The notes: generated by a model from the letters alone, not told the origin. A stretch of DNA of 64,000 nt from Pseudomonas citri (GCF_025336485.1 NZ_JAODAB010000018.1:1-64000); one strand, 5' to 3'; shown: positions 16,838 to 26,131, counted from the first letter of the stretch. Translations and numbers: made by a program.

Positions 16838-18694
16838 TTAGAAGGTCACGCCGACGCTGAGCGCCAGGAAGTCGCGATCGTCCACGGTGCTGAAGTCGCC
16901 ACCAAAGAAGTTGGTGTAGGCCAGGCTCGCGTTGTAGGTGTTCTGGTATTCGGCATCCAACCCGAGGCTGACGGCCTTGCGGCCCTCTTCGAAGTTGCCG
17001 CCAGGGCCTGGCGAGTAGCCTTTGACGTCATGGGACCAGGCCACGTTGGGCTTGAGGTTCACGCCGGCGAAGACGTCCGGGTATTCCCAGATGGCCCGTG
17101 CGCGATAGCCCCAGGAGGTGGCGGTGGTGAAGCCGTCGTTGTTGCAGTTGCTGTTGACGTTGCCGGCAGTCTGGCCGCCGCCTGCCGCAGTCGAGGCGTT
17201 GAGCGTATTGCAGAAGCCATTGGGCAGTTCCCCCGGACCGAACACCGGGTCACGGCCGTAGCGAGCATCCGATTTGCTTTCCAGGCCGCCCACATGGGTC
17301 ACTCCGATTTCACCCACCAACGTCAGGCGACTGGCGCCCATGACCTGATCGAGGAAGTGGGTAAAGGTGGTTTGGAATTGGGTGATCTCCTTGCGCTGGT
17401 AGCCGTGCAAGTCCTGGCCCGGGGCGCCCTGGAGCACCGAGGCGTTGCCAAATCCCGTGATCGGTGTAACCCCAGCGAAAAGAATGTCGGTGGTGCTGAG
17501 CTGCACGGGTGCATTCGGCCGATAGCTCAGCTCGCCGCTCCACGCCGTACCAGTGGGCAAGGTGGTGGAGAAACTCAAGCCATACAGTCGAATGTCTTCG
17601 GGGTATTCAACGAAGTAATTGGAGTTGCCCGCCACGATCAGAGGACGCAATGCCGCCAATGGTCCCAACGGCATCGTATAGAACCGTGACGCCGCTCCCG
17701 TAGCACTGAAAATCGGCGCTCGGCTGTGATAGTTCATGAAGTAGGCACCGAACTCAGTGTCCAAAGGCTCGAACATGTACTTCATGGACGCGCCCCACTG
17801 GCCGCTGTCACGGGCGTCGCGGTCAGGACCACGACGGACCAGAACCCCTTCCTCATTGGCATCCACGCCGAGCGCGGTCAAGGTCGGCAAGGCAGCGCCA
17901 GGAATCCTGGAACGCTTATTCAACACCCGCAGATTATCCGTACACCCATCCGCAATCACATCCGGCTGCGAGAAGAACGTCCCACAGTTATCCACAACCG
18001 TCTGGTCCCACTCCAATTGGTAGAACGCCTCGGCCGACAGGTTGTCGGTCAGGCTCTGGGACACATAGAACATGTTGACCGGGATCAGGCCTTCCTTGAT
18101 CTCGGCACCGGGGCGACGGAACGCGGACACGTCGACCGGGTTGATGGAGTTGATGCCGCCCTGGATGAAGGTACTTTCACCCCAGCTGACGACCTGCTTG
18201 CCCAGGCGCACCGAGCCCGGCTGATCGGCAATGGCGTAGTTGTGATACACGAAGGCATCGAGAATCTGCCCACCGGAAGACTTGGCGCCTTCCTTGCGGT
18301 TGCTGTCGCTGATGTCCTTGTACAGGCGATCCTCGTCCTTGAGTTCGAAGTCGTACCAGTACTTGCCCCGCACGAATACGCCAGTATCGCCGTACTTCAA
18401 CTCCAGGTCGTGGATGCCCTTGAAGATCTTCGAGAAGGTTTCCCCGCGCTTGAAGTTCAGGTGACTGTCATCGGAGGTCTGTGAAAGGCCCCGGCCGCCA
18501 TTGTTGACGCCGATCAGGTCTTTGTTCGGGTTGGCCGTGGACCAGCTTGCCCCCACCGACAAGGACGAATCGAACTGGCCTTCGATTTCACCGATGTTGA
18601 AACTGACGCCGAATGCCGGGCCGGCGAGCGAAGAGGCGAGACTGACCGCCAGAGGCAGTTTTGCCCGGCGCCAGAACGTGGTTGCTGAGGTCAT
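16838..18694 (-). CDS. DUF1302 family outer-membrane protein
   Basis: A 618-residue protein with signal peptide (cut near GPAFG before VSFNIGEIEGQFD) and a long series of amphipathic beta strands ending in a C-terminal Phe (LSVGVTF), the usual sign of an outer-membrane barrel assembled by BAM. DUF1302 signatures include GASWSTANPNKDLIG, VRLGKQVVSWGES and GINSINPVDVSAFRRPG. Cysteine-bearing loops occur near residues 238-255 and 490-515. It is first in an operon with DUF1329 and has GGAG 8 bases before the ATG. A channel or sensor for hydrophobic compounds is likely given the neighbouring acyl-CoA ligase; the substrate is unknown. Confidence 0.88.
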   Translation of the reverse strand: MTSATTFWRRAKLPLAVSLASSLAGPAFGVSFNIGEIEGQFDSSLSVGASWSTANPNKDLIGVNNGGRGLSQTSDDSHLNFKRGETFSKIFKGIHDLELKYGDTGVFVRGKYWYDFELKDEDRLYKDISDSNRKEGAKSSGGQILDAFVYHNYAIADQPGSVRLGKQVVSWGESTFIQGGINSINPVDVSAFRRPGAEIKEGLIPVNMFYVSQSLTDNLSAEAFYQLEWDQTVVDNCGTFFSQPDVIADGCTDNLRVLNKRSRIPGAALPTLTALGVDANEEGVLVRRGPDRDARDSGQWGASMKYMFEPLDTEFGAYFMNYHSRAPIFSATGAASRFYTMPLGPLAALRPLIVAGNSNYFVEYPEDIRLYGLSFSTTLPTGTAWSGELSYRPNAPVQLSTTDILFAGVTPITGFGNASVLQGAPGQDLHGYQRKEITQFQTTFTHFLDQVMGASRLTLVGEIGVTHVGGLESKSDARYGRDPVFGPGELPNGFCNTLNASTAAGGGQTAGNVNSNCNNDGFTTATSWGYRARAIWEYPDVFAGVNLKPNVAWSHDVKGYSPGPGGNFEEGRKAVSLGLDAEYQNTYNASLAYTNFFGGDFSTVDDRDFLALSVGVTF

Positions 18695-19026
18695 CGACGC
18701 TACTCCATGTGCTTATTGTTATGGCGGATAGAACTTTCAAGAACACCTTGAGCGGCGGGAATGACATACCCCACCCTCCACCCAAAGCTGTGTCGCTCGC
18801 TTGGCACGAGCGTACCGTTTTTGAAATTTCTGACGCGGACTATAGCCAGCAGGTAGTACGGCTTGATCCCTCTAAAGTGTGATTTGCAGCCCGCGACCAC
18901 TCTGGAATATTCCTTTCGCCAGGCCGACAGATGTCGGCCCGGCAAGGATGGCTGATTTTTACCGTTTGGCAAGGAAAACGCTGGCGTGAAGGCTCTGCCG
19001 CGCCCTTTTCAGGCACGGCAGAAGCG
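18695..19026. other. Gap between acyl-CoA ligase and DUF1302: promoter region with palindrome
   Basis: A palindrome GGCCGACAGATGTCGGCC lies at 18922-18939, and a weaker GC stem at about 19000-19026 directly follows the ligase stop. On the minus strand a CTATAGT hexamer near 18837-18843 could be a -10 for DUF1302, without a good -35. That would suit an activator-dependent promoter, but the regulator's binding site was not identified. Confidence 0.4.
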
Positions 19027-20709
19027 TTAGAGGGTCGACAGGAAAGTGCTGTTGTTGCTCTGCCATTCGGTGATGTCGACGCGGATGCGCTTTTTGTCGA
19101 GCTTGCCGACGCTGGTCTTGGGAATTTCTGTAACAAGGGCTATCTGATTCGGGATCGCCCACTTACTCAGGTGCCCCAGCTCAACGAACGGCTTGAGGTG
19201 TTCCTTGATCTCGCGCGCCCCGATCTGATGGCCTTCACGAACGATCACCAAGGCAAACGGCCGCTCGCCCCACTGCGGATCGGGAATACCGACCACTGCT
19301 ACCTCGCGTACCGCCGGATGACGACTGATGAGGTCTTCCAGGTCCAGGGACGAGATCCATTCGCCACCGGTCTTGATGACATCCTTGATGCGATCACGGA
19401 TGTCGATGAACCCCATGCTGTCGAGCGTGGCGACGTCGCCGGTGTGCAGCCAGCCACCAGCCCAGAGCTCGGCGCCCTTCTGCGGTTCGCGGAAATAACC
19501 TTCGGTGAGCCAGGGCGCACGCAACACCAGCTCGCCCTGGGTCTCGCCGTCGGCGGGCAGGAAACGGCCCTCGGTGTCGACGATGGCCGCTTCCACCAGA
19601 GGCCCCGGGACACCGGCCTTGATCCGGTAGGTGATGCGTTCGTCCTCGCTGCCGGCCATCAACTCCTCGTTAAGGTGGGCGCAGGAGATCAACGGGCCGG
19701 TCTCCGACATGCCATAGGCCGCCGTGAGCTGTATGCCCCGTGCCTTGGCCGCTTCGTACAGGCTACGGTTCAGGGCACTGCCACCGATGACGATTTTCCA
19801 ACCGGCGAAATCGGTGCCCTGGGCGCCCTTGGCGTTGAGGAGCATTTGCAGGATGGTCGGCACACAGTGGGAAAAAGAAACCTTTTCCTTTTGCCACAAC
19901 TGGACCAGGAACTCCGGGTCGTAGCGGCCCGGGTAGACCTGCTTGAGCCCGAGCATGGTCGCCACGTAGGGCAGGCCCCAGGCGTGGACGTGGAACATCG
20001 GCGTGATCGGCATGTACACGTCGTTGGTGCCGAGCAACCGCACGCTGTCGATGGCCCCCATGATGGTCGCCTCGCCCAGGGTGTGCAGCACCAGTTGGCG
20101 GTGAGTGAAGTACACGCCCTTGGGGTTGCCCGTGGTACCGGTGGTATAGAACATCGTGGCGACGGAGTTTTCGTCGAAGTCCTGGAAGTCGTAGACAGGA
20201 CTGGCGGCGGCCAGCAGTTGTTCGTATTCGCCCACCAGGTCGGGCAGGTCGGCGGTTTTTTCCGGCAGGTCGGTCAGCAGCAGGGTTTTCTGCACCGTCG
20301 TCAGGTGCCCGGCAATCGCCTGGTACAACCCGACGAACTCGCTGTTGACCAACACGAAGCGGTCGTCGGCGTGGTTCATGGTGTAGACGATCTGCTCCGG
20401 CGAAAGACGCACGTTGACGGTGTGGATCACCGCACCGATCATCGGGATGGCGAACATGCATTCCAGGTAGCGATGGCTGTCCCAATCCATCACCGCCACG
20501 GTATCACCGGCCTTGACCCCGGCCTCGGTCAACACATTGGCCAGGCGCGCCACCCGCTCGATCAACGTCGGGTAGCTGTAGCGCAACTGGTCACGGTAGA
20601 CGATCTCGCGGGTTTTCTCGTAACGCGTACCGGACATCAGCAGCCGCTTGATCAGCAGCGGGTATTGATAAGCACCTTCGGCTGGAGGAATAACGCGAGT
20701 CTGCAACAT
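19027..20709 (-). CDS. Acyl-CoA ligase (AMP-forming; medium-chain fatty acid type)
   Basis: A 560-residue ANL-superfamily enzyme that activates a carboxylic acid with ATP and CoA. The P-loop-like A3 motif YTTGTTGNPKGVYFTH is near residue 180, the A5 motif AAYGMSETGP is intact, and the C-terminal TGGEWISSLDLEDLI and PKTSVGKLDKKRIR give the hinge and catalytic Lys. Closest in character to AlkK-type medium-chain ligases (start MLQTRVIPPAEGAYQYPLLIKRLL split by family). The ATG at 20709 was chosen over upstream starts because AAGGG lies before it. Its position beside DUF1302/DUF1329 and the MalT-type activator suggests one pathway for taking up and activating acids. Confidence 0.85.
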   Translation of the reverse strand: MLQTRVIPPAEGAYQYPLLIKRLLMSGTRYEKTREIVYRDQLRYSYPTLIERVARLANVLTEAGVKAGDTVAVMDWDSHRYLECMFAIPMIGAVIHTVNVRLSPEQIVYTMNHADDRFVLVNSEFVGLYQAIAGHLTTVQKTLLLTDLPEKTADLPDLVGEYEQLLAAASPVYDFQDFDENSVATMFYTTGTTGNPKGVYFTHRQLVLHTLGEATIMGAIDSVRLLGTNDVYMPITPMFHVHAWGLPYVATMLGLKQVYPGRYDPEFLVQLWQKEKVSFSHCVPTILQMLLNAKGAQGTDFAGWKIVIGGSALNRSLYEAAKARGIQLTAAYGMSETGPLISCAHLNEELMAGSEDERITYRIKAGVPGPLVEAAIVDTEGRFLPADGETQGELVLRAPWLTEGYFREPQKGAELWAGGWLHTGDVATLDSMGFIDIRDRIKDVIKTGGEWISSLDLEDLISRHPAVREVAVVGIPDPQWGERPFALVIVREGHQIGAREIKEHLKPFVELGHLSKWAIPNQIALVTEIPKTSVGKLDKKRIRVDITEWQSNNSTFLSTL

Positions 20710-20974
20710 AAGCATCCCTTTTCTGACTGCACGGTCGTGTCTGGAAGTAAGAACTCTAGAGCGCTTATACACCGATCAAATCAGCCAAAGGAATGATTTG
20801 ATACCCGCGCAAATACTAGCCTTTAGCCACACTTCTGGCGTTTTACAAACGTTATGCACTAACCCTTGCCAGAAGCGGATCCAAGGGCCAGCATACGTAC
20901 CGCCCCTGTTACAGAAACCGTGACGGCTGAGCCCTCATGCACTCACCCGACGACACAGTCCTTTGCAGAGAACA

Positions 20975-21889
20975 ATGAGCACCGAAACATCCCTCCCCCA
21001 GGCTGGCAGGACGCCAACGCCCCCCTTGGTATCGATCGTGGCGCCTTGCTACAACGCCGAGAAATACCTGGAGGAAGCGATGCACAGTCTGTTCGCCCAG
21101 GATTATCCGAACGTTGAAGTCATCGTGGTCGACGACGGCTCGACCGACAACAGCCTCGCCCTGCTCCGGCAGTTGCAGCAGACCTACGACTTCCAGTTGT
21201 ATACCCAGGCCAACCAAGGCGTCAGCGCCGCGCTCAACCATGGGTTGAAGTACGCCAAGGGTGTCTACGTATCGACCCCGGACCTGGACGACGTGATGCT
21301 GCCCCACTCGATCCGAGTCCGCGCGCAATACCTGGACCAGCATCCCAGAGTGGGCTGTGTGGGCGCGTTGATCACCTACATCGACAGCGATGGCCGCGCC
21401 ATCAAGGAGCAACGGCGCGACCAGATCAGGGTCTATGCCTTCGACGATATCCTGCGTGAAGCCACCGTGATCGGCGCACCGACGGCGTTGTATCGCATGA
21501 GCGCGCTGCAGGACGCCGGTTTCTACGACCCTCGGCTACGGGTCCAGGACTTTCAGATGACCCTGCGTATCGCCTACCAGGGCTACGACATTCATGAGCT
21601 GCCCATCTGCGTCACGCGCTATCGACGCCATCCCCATAACCTGTCGAGAAAATACCGGGTGATGCTGGAAGCTGACCTGCTGGCCATCGAACCTTATCGG
21701 GAGCATCCCGCCTATGGAGCAGCCCGCACGGCGCTGGTGCATAAGGCGCTGAAATACGCGGTAGTCGAAGACAAGAAGGAAGCCTGGGCGCTGTTACGCA
21801 GCATTCCGTGGAAATACCTGAACAAACTCAGCTTCAAGCGCTTCAAGCGATTGGTCTTGCATCGCACGCCGACAAGGCCCCGCCCATGA
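20975..21889 (+). CDS. Family 2 glycosyltransferase
   Basis: A 304-residue cytoplasmic GT-A enzyme. VSIVAPCYNAEKYLEEAM and IVVDDGSTDNS near residues 17-55 bind the nucleotide sugar, TPDLDD (about residue 105) is the DXD-like metal motif, and VQDFQM supplies the acidic acceptor-site residue. The C-terminus is basic (FKRFKRLVLHRTPTRPRP) and may lie on the membrane. The ATG at 20975 follows CAGAG. Its stop overlaps the start of the acetyltransferase gene as ATGA, so the two are translated together and probably decorate the same glycan. The acceptor is unknown, and no Wzx/Wzy or other glycan genes are adjacent. Confidence 0.88.
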   Translation: MSTETSLPQAGRTPTPPLVSIVAPCYNAEKYLEEAMHSLFAQDYPNVEVIVVDDGSTDNSLALLRQLQQTYDFQLYTQANQGVSAALNHGLKYAKGVYVSTPDLDDVMLPHSIRVRAQYLDQHPRVGCVGALITYIDSDGRAIKEQRRDQIRVYAFDDILREATVIGAPTALYRMSALQDAGFYDPRLRVQDFQMTLRIAYQGYDIHELPICVTRYRRHPHNLSRKYRVMLEADLLAIEPYREHPAYGAARTALVHKALKYAVVEDKKEAWALLRSIPWKYLNKLSFKRFKRLVLHRTPTRPRP

Positions 21890-22515
21890 AGCTTCTCCAG
21901 AAACTCAAGGAGCGCCAGCAGCGAAAACGCCTCAAGCGCCTGGAAAAACTCGAAAGAGCGCCGGAAAAGATCCGCCTACGTTATCCGAACTATGAGATCG
22001 GCACCGGCACGTATGGCATTCCCGAGGTCATGGAGTTTGGCGACGACACGGTCCTCAAGGTCGGTTCCTACACGTCGATTGCCCAAGGGGTGAAGATCCT
22101 GTTGGGAGGCGGGCACCGCACCGACTGGGTCAGCACTTTTCCGTTCCCGCGGATCATCGACGAAGCCAGGCATATTCCCGGCAGCAATCCCACCAAGGGC
22201 GATGTGGTGATTGGCAGCGACTGCTGGATCTGCGCCGAAACGATGATCCTGTCCGGCGTGACCATCGGCCATGGCGCCGTGGTCGCTGCGAGCGCGGTGG
22301 TCACTCGCGATGTCGCACCTTATGCGATCGTCGGCGGCAACCCATGCCGTTTCATTCGCTGGCGCTTTGAGGAGCCGATGCGGCAAGCACTGCTCGAATC
22401 GGCGTGGTGGGAATGGCCGACGGAGGAAGTGAAGGCGATCTCGCCATTGCTGTGCAGCGACGACCTCGACGCCTTCCTGGCCTATGCCCGTGAACGCCAG
22501 CTCCGGTCCGTATGA
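21886..22515 (+). CDS. CatB-related O-acetyltransferase (hexapeptide repeat)
   Basis: A 209-residue xenobiotic acyltransferase-type protein. After a basic coiled N-terminus (KLLQKLKERQQRKRLKRLEK) come the left-handed beta-helix repeats: VLKVGSYTSIAQGVKIL, the GGGHRTDWVSTFPF loop with the catalytic His, then IGSDCWICAETMILSGVTIGHGAVVAASAVVTRDV. The family acetylates sugars or, rarely, drugs such as chloramphenicol. Coupling to the glycosyltransferase (ATGA overlap) favours O-acetylation of a surface sugar. The C-terminal 40 residues (EWPTEEVKAISPLL) are the usual helical cap. Confidence 0.87.
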   Translation: MKLLQKLKERQQRKRLKRLEKLERAPEKIRLRYPNYEIGTGTYGIPEVMEFGDDTVLKVGSYTSIAQGVKILLGGGHRTDWVSTFPFPRIIDEARHIPGSNPTKGDVVIGSDCWICAETMILSGVTIGHGAVVAASAVVTRDVAPYAIVGGNPCRFIRWRFEEPMRQALLESAWWEWPTEEVKAISPLLCSDDLDAFLAYARERQLRSV

Positions 22516-22530
22516 GTCTTTCCGGCTCGG

Positions 22531-23160
22531 TCAATGCATTTCGGTAAACGCCAGTTTCACGCCGATGGCCACCAGCACCGCCCCCATGGTCCGGTCGAAC
22601 CAATGCCCCATGCGGGCAAAACCGGCGCGCACCCGCTGCTGGCTGAACAGCATCGCCACCAGGCAGAACCAGACCGCTGTCGCCGCCGCCAGATAGACGC
22701 CGTAACCAGCCTGGACCGCCAGCGGAGTATGGGGATTGATGACCACGGTAAACAACGACAGGAAGAACAGCGTGGCCTTGGGGTTCAGGCCGTTGGTGAC
22801 GAATCCCGCCGTGAACGCGCCGCGAGCCGTACGTTCGCCGGCCTCCTTGTGCAGGTCATCCTCGGTCGACTTGGCCGGTTGCGCCCGCAATGCCTTGAAG
22901 CCGATGTACAACAGGTAGGCCGCGGCGGCCCACTTCAGCGCGTTGAACAGCATGATCGATTGCGACACGATCAGGCCGATGCCCAGCAGCGAATAGCCGA
23001 CATGCAGGAAAATCGCCGTGCCGACCCCCAGCGCGGTCCAGGTGCCGGCGCGCCGGCCATGGGTCACGCTTTCGCGCACCACTACGGCAAAATCCGGCCC
23101 GGGGCTGGCAACGGCCAGCAGGTGGATCAGGGCGACGGTGAGGAATTCGGTGAGGTACAT
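22531..23160 (-). CDS. LysE/RhtB family amino-acid exporter
   Basis: A 209-residue inner-membrane protein with about six membrane segments. MYLTEFLTVALIHLLAVASPGPDFAVVVRESVTHGR carries the family motif SPGPD near residue 20 (given in parts), followed by GIGLIVSQSIMLFNALKWAAAAYLLYIGFKA and NPKATLFFLSLFTVV. RhtB members export amino acids or their analogues; the specific substrate is not readable. I use the ATG at 23160, which matches the family start, instead of one 30 bases upstream. It converges on the acetyltransferase gene with a 15-base gap. Confidence 0.88.
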   Translation of the reverse strand: MYLTEFLTVALIHLLAVASPGPDFAVVVRESVTHGRRAGTWTALGVGTAIFLHVGYSLLGIGLIVSQSIMLFNALKWAAAAYLLYIGFKALRAQPAKSTEDDLHKEAGERTARGAFTAGFVTNGLNPKATLFFLSLFTVVINPHTPLAVQAGYGVYLAAATAVWFCLVAMLFSQQRVRAGFARMGHWFDRTMGAVLVAIGVKLAFTEMH

Positions 23161-23274
23161 GGGGGCTCCCGGGAGGACAGGCCTTGCCATATGAATACCG
23201 TGGCAAGGGCAGCCGATTCTTCTGATAGGCTCGCCACATTACGCCTTCGATTCTTGAGTTAAAAGGTACAGTTG

Positions 23275-24240
23275 ATGACGAACACCGCCCGCGCCGTTTT
23301 CCTCGACCATCCCTCCCTGGACCTCGGTGATCTGGACCTGGAACCGCTGCGCAATTGCTTCAGCGAACTGCAACTGTTCGCCCGGACCACCCCGGACCAG
23401 GTGACCGAACGACTCAAGGGCGCCACAGTGGCGATCACCAACAAAGTGGTGATCGATGCGCAGGCCATGGCCGCCAACCCGGGGCTGAAGCTGATCCTGA
23501 TCAGCGCCACCGGTACCAACAACGTCGACCTGGCTGCCGCCCGGCACCACGGCATCACCGTATGCAATTGCCAGGGCTACGGCACGCCCTCGGTGGCCCA
23601 GCACACGATCATGCTGTTGCTGAACCTGGCAACACGCCTGGCCGATTATCAGAAAGCGCTGGGCGAAGGTCGCTGGCAACAGGCATCGCAGTTCTGCCTG
23701 CTGGACTATCCGATCGTCGAACTCGAAGGCAAGACCCTCGGCTTGCTCGGCCACGGTGAGCTGGGCAGCGCCGTCGGGCGATTGGCCGAAGCCTTCGGCA
23801 TGCGCGTGCTGTTGGGCCAGGTGCCCGGGCGCCCGGCTCGCCCCGATCGTTTGCCGCTGGACGAATTACTCTCGCAAGTCGATGCCCTGACTTTGCACTG
23901 CCCGCTCAACGAGCACACCCGGAACTTCATCGGCCCCCGGGAACTGGCGCTGCTCAAGCCCGGCGCCTTCGTGGTCAACACGGCACGCGGCGGCCTGATC
24001 GACGAACAGGCCCTGGCCGACGCGCTGCGCAGTGGTCACCTAGGCGGTGCCGCCACCGACGTGCTGAGCGTGGAGCCGCCCACCCACGGCAACCCCTTGT
24101 TGGCCGCCGACATCCCCCGGCTGATCGTCACGCCTCATAACGCTTGGGGCAGCCGCGAAGCACGGCAACGGATCGTCGGGCAAATGAGCGAAAACGCCCA
24201 GGGCTTTTTCACCGGTACAGCGCTGCGGGTCGTCAGTTGA
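23275..24240 (+). CDS. D-2-hydroxyacid dehydrogenase (glycerate-dehydrogenase-like)
   Basis: A 321-residue NAD(P)-dependent dehydrogenase that interconverts 2-oxoacids and D-2-hydroxyacids. The dinucleotide fold is seen in KTLGLLGHGELGSAVGRLAEAF (the usual GxGxxG with His in the second position), NTARGGLIDEQAL carries the catalytic Arg-region and Glu follows, and TPHNAWGS holds the catalytic His. AATNKVVIDAQAM and LISATGTNNVDL are typical of the HprA/glycerate subgroup. The ATG at 23275 is one codon after a TTG; AAAGG precedes it. The gene is transcribed toward rsmC with a 43-base gap. Confidence 0.87.
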   Translation: MTNTARAVFLDHPSLDLGDLDLEPLRNCFSELQLFARTTPDQVTERLKGATVAITNKVVIDAQAMAANPGLKLILISATGTNNVDLAAARHHGITVCNCQGYGTPSVAQHTIMLLLNLATRLADYQKALGEGRWQQASQFCLLDYPIVELEGKTLGLLGHGELGSAVGRLAEAFGMRVLLGQVPGRPARPDRLPLDELLSQVDALTLHCPLNEHTRNFIGPRELALLKPGAFVVNTARGGLIDEQALADALRSGHLGGAATDVLSVEPPTHGNPLLAADIPRLIVTPHNAWGSREARQRIVGQMSENAQGFFTGTALRVVS

Positions 24241-24283
24241 TAAACTGCCGCCTTTTTTTACCAGCTTTCTCAAGGAGCAGACC

Positions 24284-25282
24284 ATGGACCCGCGCAGTGA
24301 AGTACTGCTTCGTCAGGCCGATTTATTCCAGGGTTCGGTCTTGCTGGTCGGCCTGCCTGCCGACGACCTGCTCGGCCGCCTGCCCGACGCCCATGGCTGG
24401 TGCTGGCATGCGGGCGATCAGGCCGCGCTGGAGGCCCGCTTCCCCGGACGCTGCCACTTTGGCGTCGAGGCACCACAGCGCGGATTCGACAGCGCCGTGG
24501 TGTTCTTGCCCAAGGCCAAGGACCTGACCGATTACCTGCTCAACGCCGTGGCCGCGCGCCTGGCTGGCCGCGAGGTGTATCTGGTGGGGGAAAAGCGCGC
24601 CGGCATCGAAGGTGCGTCCAAGCAGCTCAACCCGTTCGGCAAGCCGCGCAAGCTCGACAGCGCCCGGCATTGCCAGCTCTGGCAGGTCACCGTCGCCACG
24701 GCTCCCGAGGCCAAGCCCTTGCAAAGCCTGGCCCAGACCTACGAGCTGCCCCTGGCCGAAGGCCCATTGAAAGTAGTCAGCCTGCCGGGCGTGTTCAGCC
24801 ACGGTCGCCTGGATCGCGGCACGGCGCTGTTGCTGGAACACCTCGACAAACTACCCAGCGGACACGTGCTGGACTTTGGCTGCGGTGCCGGTGTACTGGG
24901 GGCGGCGATCAAGCGTCGTTACCCGCACAACACGCTCACGCTGCTGGACGTGGACGCCTTTGCTGCCGCCAGCAGCCGCCTGACCCTGGCCGCCAACGGT
25001 TTGGAGGCCGAGGTTTTGACCGGTGACGGAATCGACGCCGCGCCCATGGGCTTGAACGCCATCCTGAGCAATCCACCCTTTCATACCGGCGTGCACACCG
25101 ATTACCAAGCCACGGAGAACTTGTTGGTAAAAGCCGGCAAACATTTGAAAAACGGCGGCGAACTGCGACTGGTGGCGAACAGTTTCCTCAAGTACCAGCC
25201 ATTGATCGAGGAACACCTGGGCTCGTGCGCGATCAAGGCCGAGGGTCAGGGCTTCCGCATTTACCAGGCCAAGCGCGGCTGA
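24284..25282 (+). CDS. rsmC: 16S rRNA (guanine1207-N2)-methyltransferase
   Basis: A 332-residue SAM-dependent enzyme that methylates G1207 of 16S rRNA in the 30S subunit. It has two Rossmann-like halves as expected: a degenerate N-terminal half and a C-terminal catalytic half with VLDFGCGAGVLGAAI near residue 197 and the substrate motif SNPPFHTGVHTDY near 262. The start at 24284 follows AAGGAG by 6 bases. Length is normal for the family. Confidence 0.95.
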   Translation: MDPRSEVLLRQADLFQGSVLLVGLPADDLLGRLPDAHGWCWHAGDQAALEARFPGRCHFGVEAPQRGFDSAVVFLPKAKDLTDYLLNAVAARLAGREVYLVGEKRAGIEGASKQLNPFGKPRKLDSARHCQLWQVTVATAPEAKPLQSLAQTYELPLAEGPLKVVSLPGVFSHGRLDRGTALLLEHLDKLPSGHVLDFGCGAGVLGAAIKRRYPHNTLTLLDVDAFAAASSRLTLAANGLEAEVLTGDGIDAAPMGLNAILSNPPFHTGVHTDYQATENLLVKAGKHLKNGGELRLVANSFLKYQPLIEEHLGSCAIKAEGQGFRIYQAKRG

Positions 25283-25339
25283 AACATCTTCTAGAAAACA
25301 GCACTTGCCCAATCGGTTTTGCCTAGGCAGAATCCGCTC

Positions 25340-25520
25340 CGTCCTAGGGGAGTAGTCTCCCACGAGCGCCCTGCTCGTCCGGCGTGCGTCAACATACTTG
25401 GTCCACAGACCATGGCGCATGCGACCCAAGCGGCCATTCAAAATGGTCGCTGGGTTTGACAAGACCTATGACACGCACACCTTACCCGGGGCGGGAAGGT
25501 TGTACGTGTCATAGCCGTGT
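25340..25520 (+). promoter_or_regulatory. yybP-ykoY (manganese) riboswitch
   Basis: The leader of the GDT1-type transporter gene contains the two conserved aptamer blocks, GGGGAGTAG at 25347-25355 and GCGTCAACATACTTGG at about 25386-25401, which form the Mn2+ site in known yybP-ykoY RNAs. Downstream a perfect 10-bp stem CTATGACACG (25466-25475) / CGTGTCATAG (25505-25514) and GC-rich elements lead to the start codon at 25547 and form the expression platform. High Mn2+ should switch the exporter gene on. Confidence 0.9.
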
Positions 25521-25546
25521 CGACCCGCCCCTCTAGGAATCACCTG

Positions 25547-26131
25547 ATGCTGGACTCTTTCCTCGTACCCACTGCCATCGTCGCCCTTGCCGAAATCGGC
25601 GACAAGACGCAACTGCTCGCGCTCATCCTGGCGGCTCGCTTTCGCAAACCCTGGCCGATCATCGCCGGCATCGTCGCCGCCACCCTGGCCAACCATGCGG
25701 CGGCCGGCGCCGTGGGCGCCTGGGTCGGCAACCTGTTCTCGGACGGAGTCTTGCACTGGATCCTCGCGGCCAGTTTCACCGCCACGGCGCTGTGGACCCT
25801 GGTTCCGGACAAGCTGGACGATGAAGAAACCAGCACGGCCCGCCGGTTCGGCCCGTTCCTGACCACCCTGATTGCGTTCTTCCTGGCGGAAATCGGCGAC
25901 AAGACGCAGATCGCCACGGTGATGCTCGCCGCGCAATACTCGCATCTGTGGCTGGTGATCCTGGGCACCACCGTGGGCATGCTGATTGCCAACGTGCCGG
26001 TGGTATTGGCGGGTAACTTCGCCGCCGAGAAACTGCCCCTGAACCTGATCCGCCGCCTGGCCGCCTCGGCGTTTTTTGTGCTGGCTATCGTCGCGGTGTA
26101 CAAGGCGATGCAGAGCAGCGGGTGGGTTTGA
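25547..26131 (+). CDS. TMEM165/GDT1 family manganese exporter
   Basis: A 194-residue inner-membrane protein made of two homologous three-helix halves, each with the signature EIGDKTQ (in LAEIGDKTQLLALILAA and FLAEIGDKTQIATVMLAA). GDT1/UPF0016 proteins move Mn2+ or Ca2+; bacterial MneA-type members export Mn2+. The preceding yybP-ykoY riboswitch supports that role. The ATG at 25547 (MLDSFLVPTA) is preferred to the upstream start at 25517, which lies in the riboswitch tail. A REPIN follows the stop. Confidence 0.92.
   Translation: MLDSFLVPTAIVALAEIGDKTQLLALILAARFRKPWPIIAGIVAATLANHAAAGAVGAWVGNLFSDGVLHWILAASFTATALWTLVPDKLDDEETSTARRFGPFLTTLIAFFLAEIGDKTQIATVMLAAQYSHLWLVILGTTVGMLIANVPVVLAGNFAAEKLPLNLIRRLAASAFFVLAIVAVYKAMQSSGWV

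Noticed and set aside
15866..20796. Very long plus-strand frames (607 and 621 codons) over DUF1329/DUF1302 and the acyl-CoA ligase
   Set aside because: They are mirror frames produced by high third-position GC; the minus-strand products carry clear family motifs.
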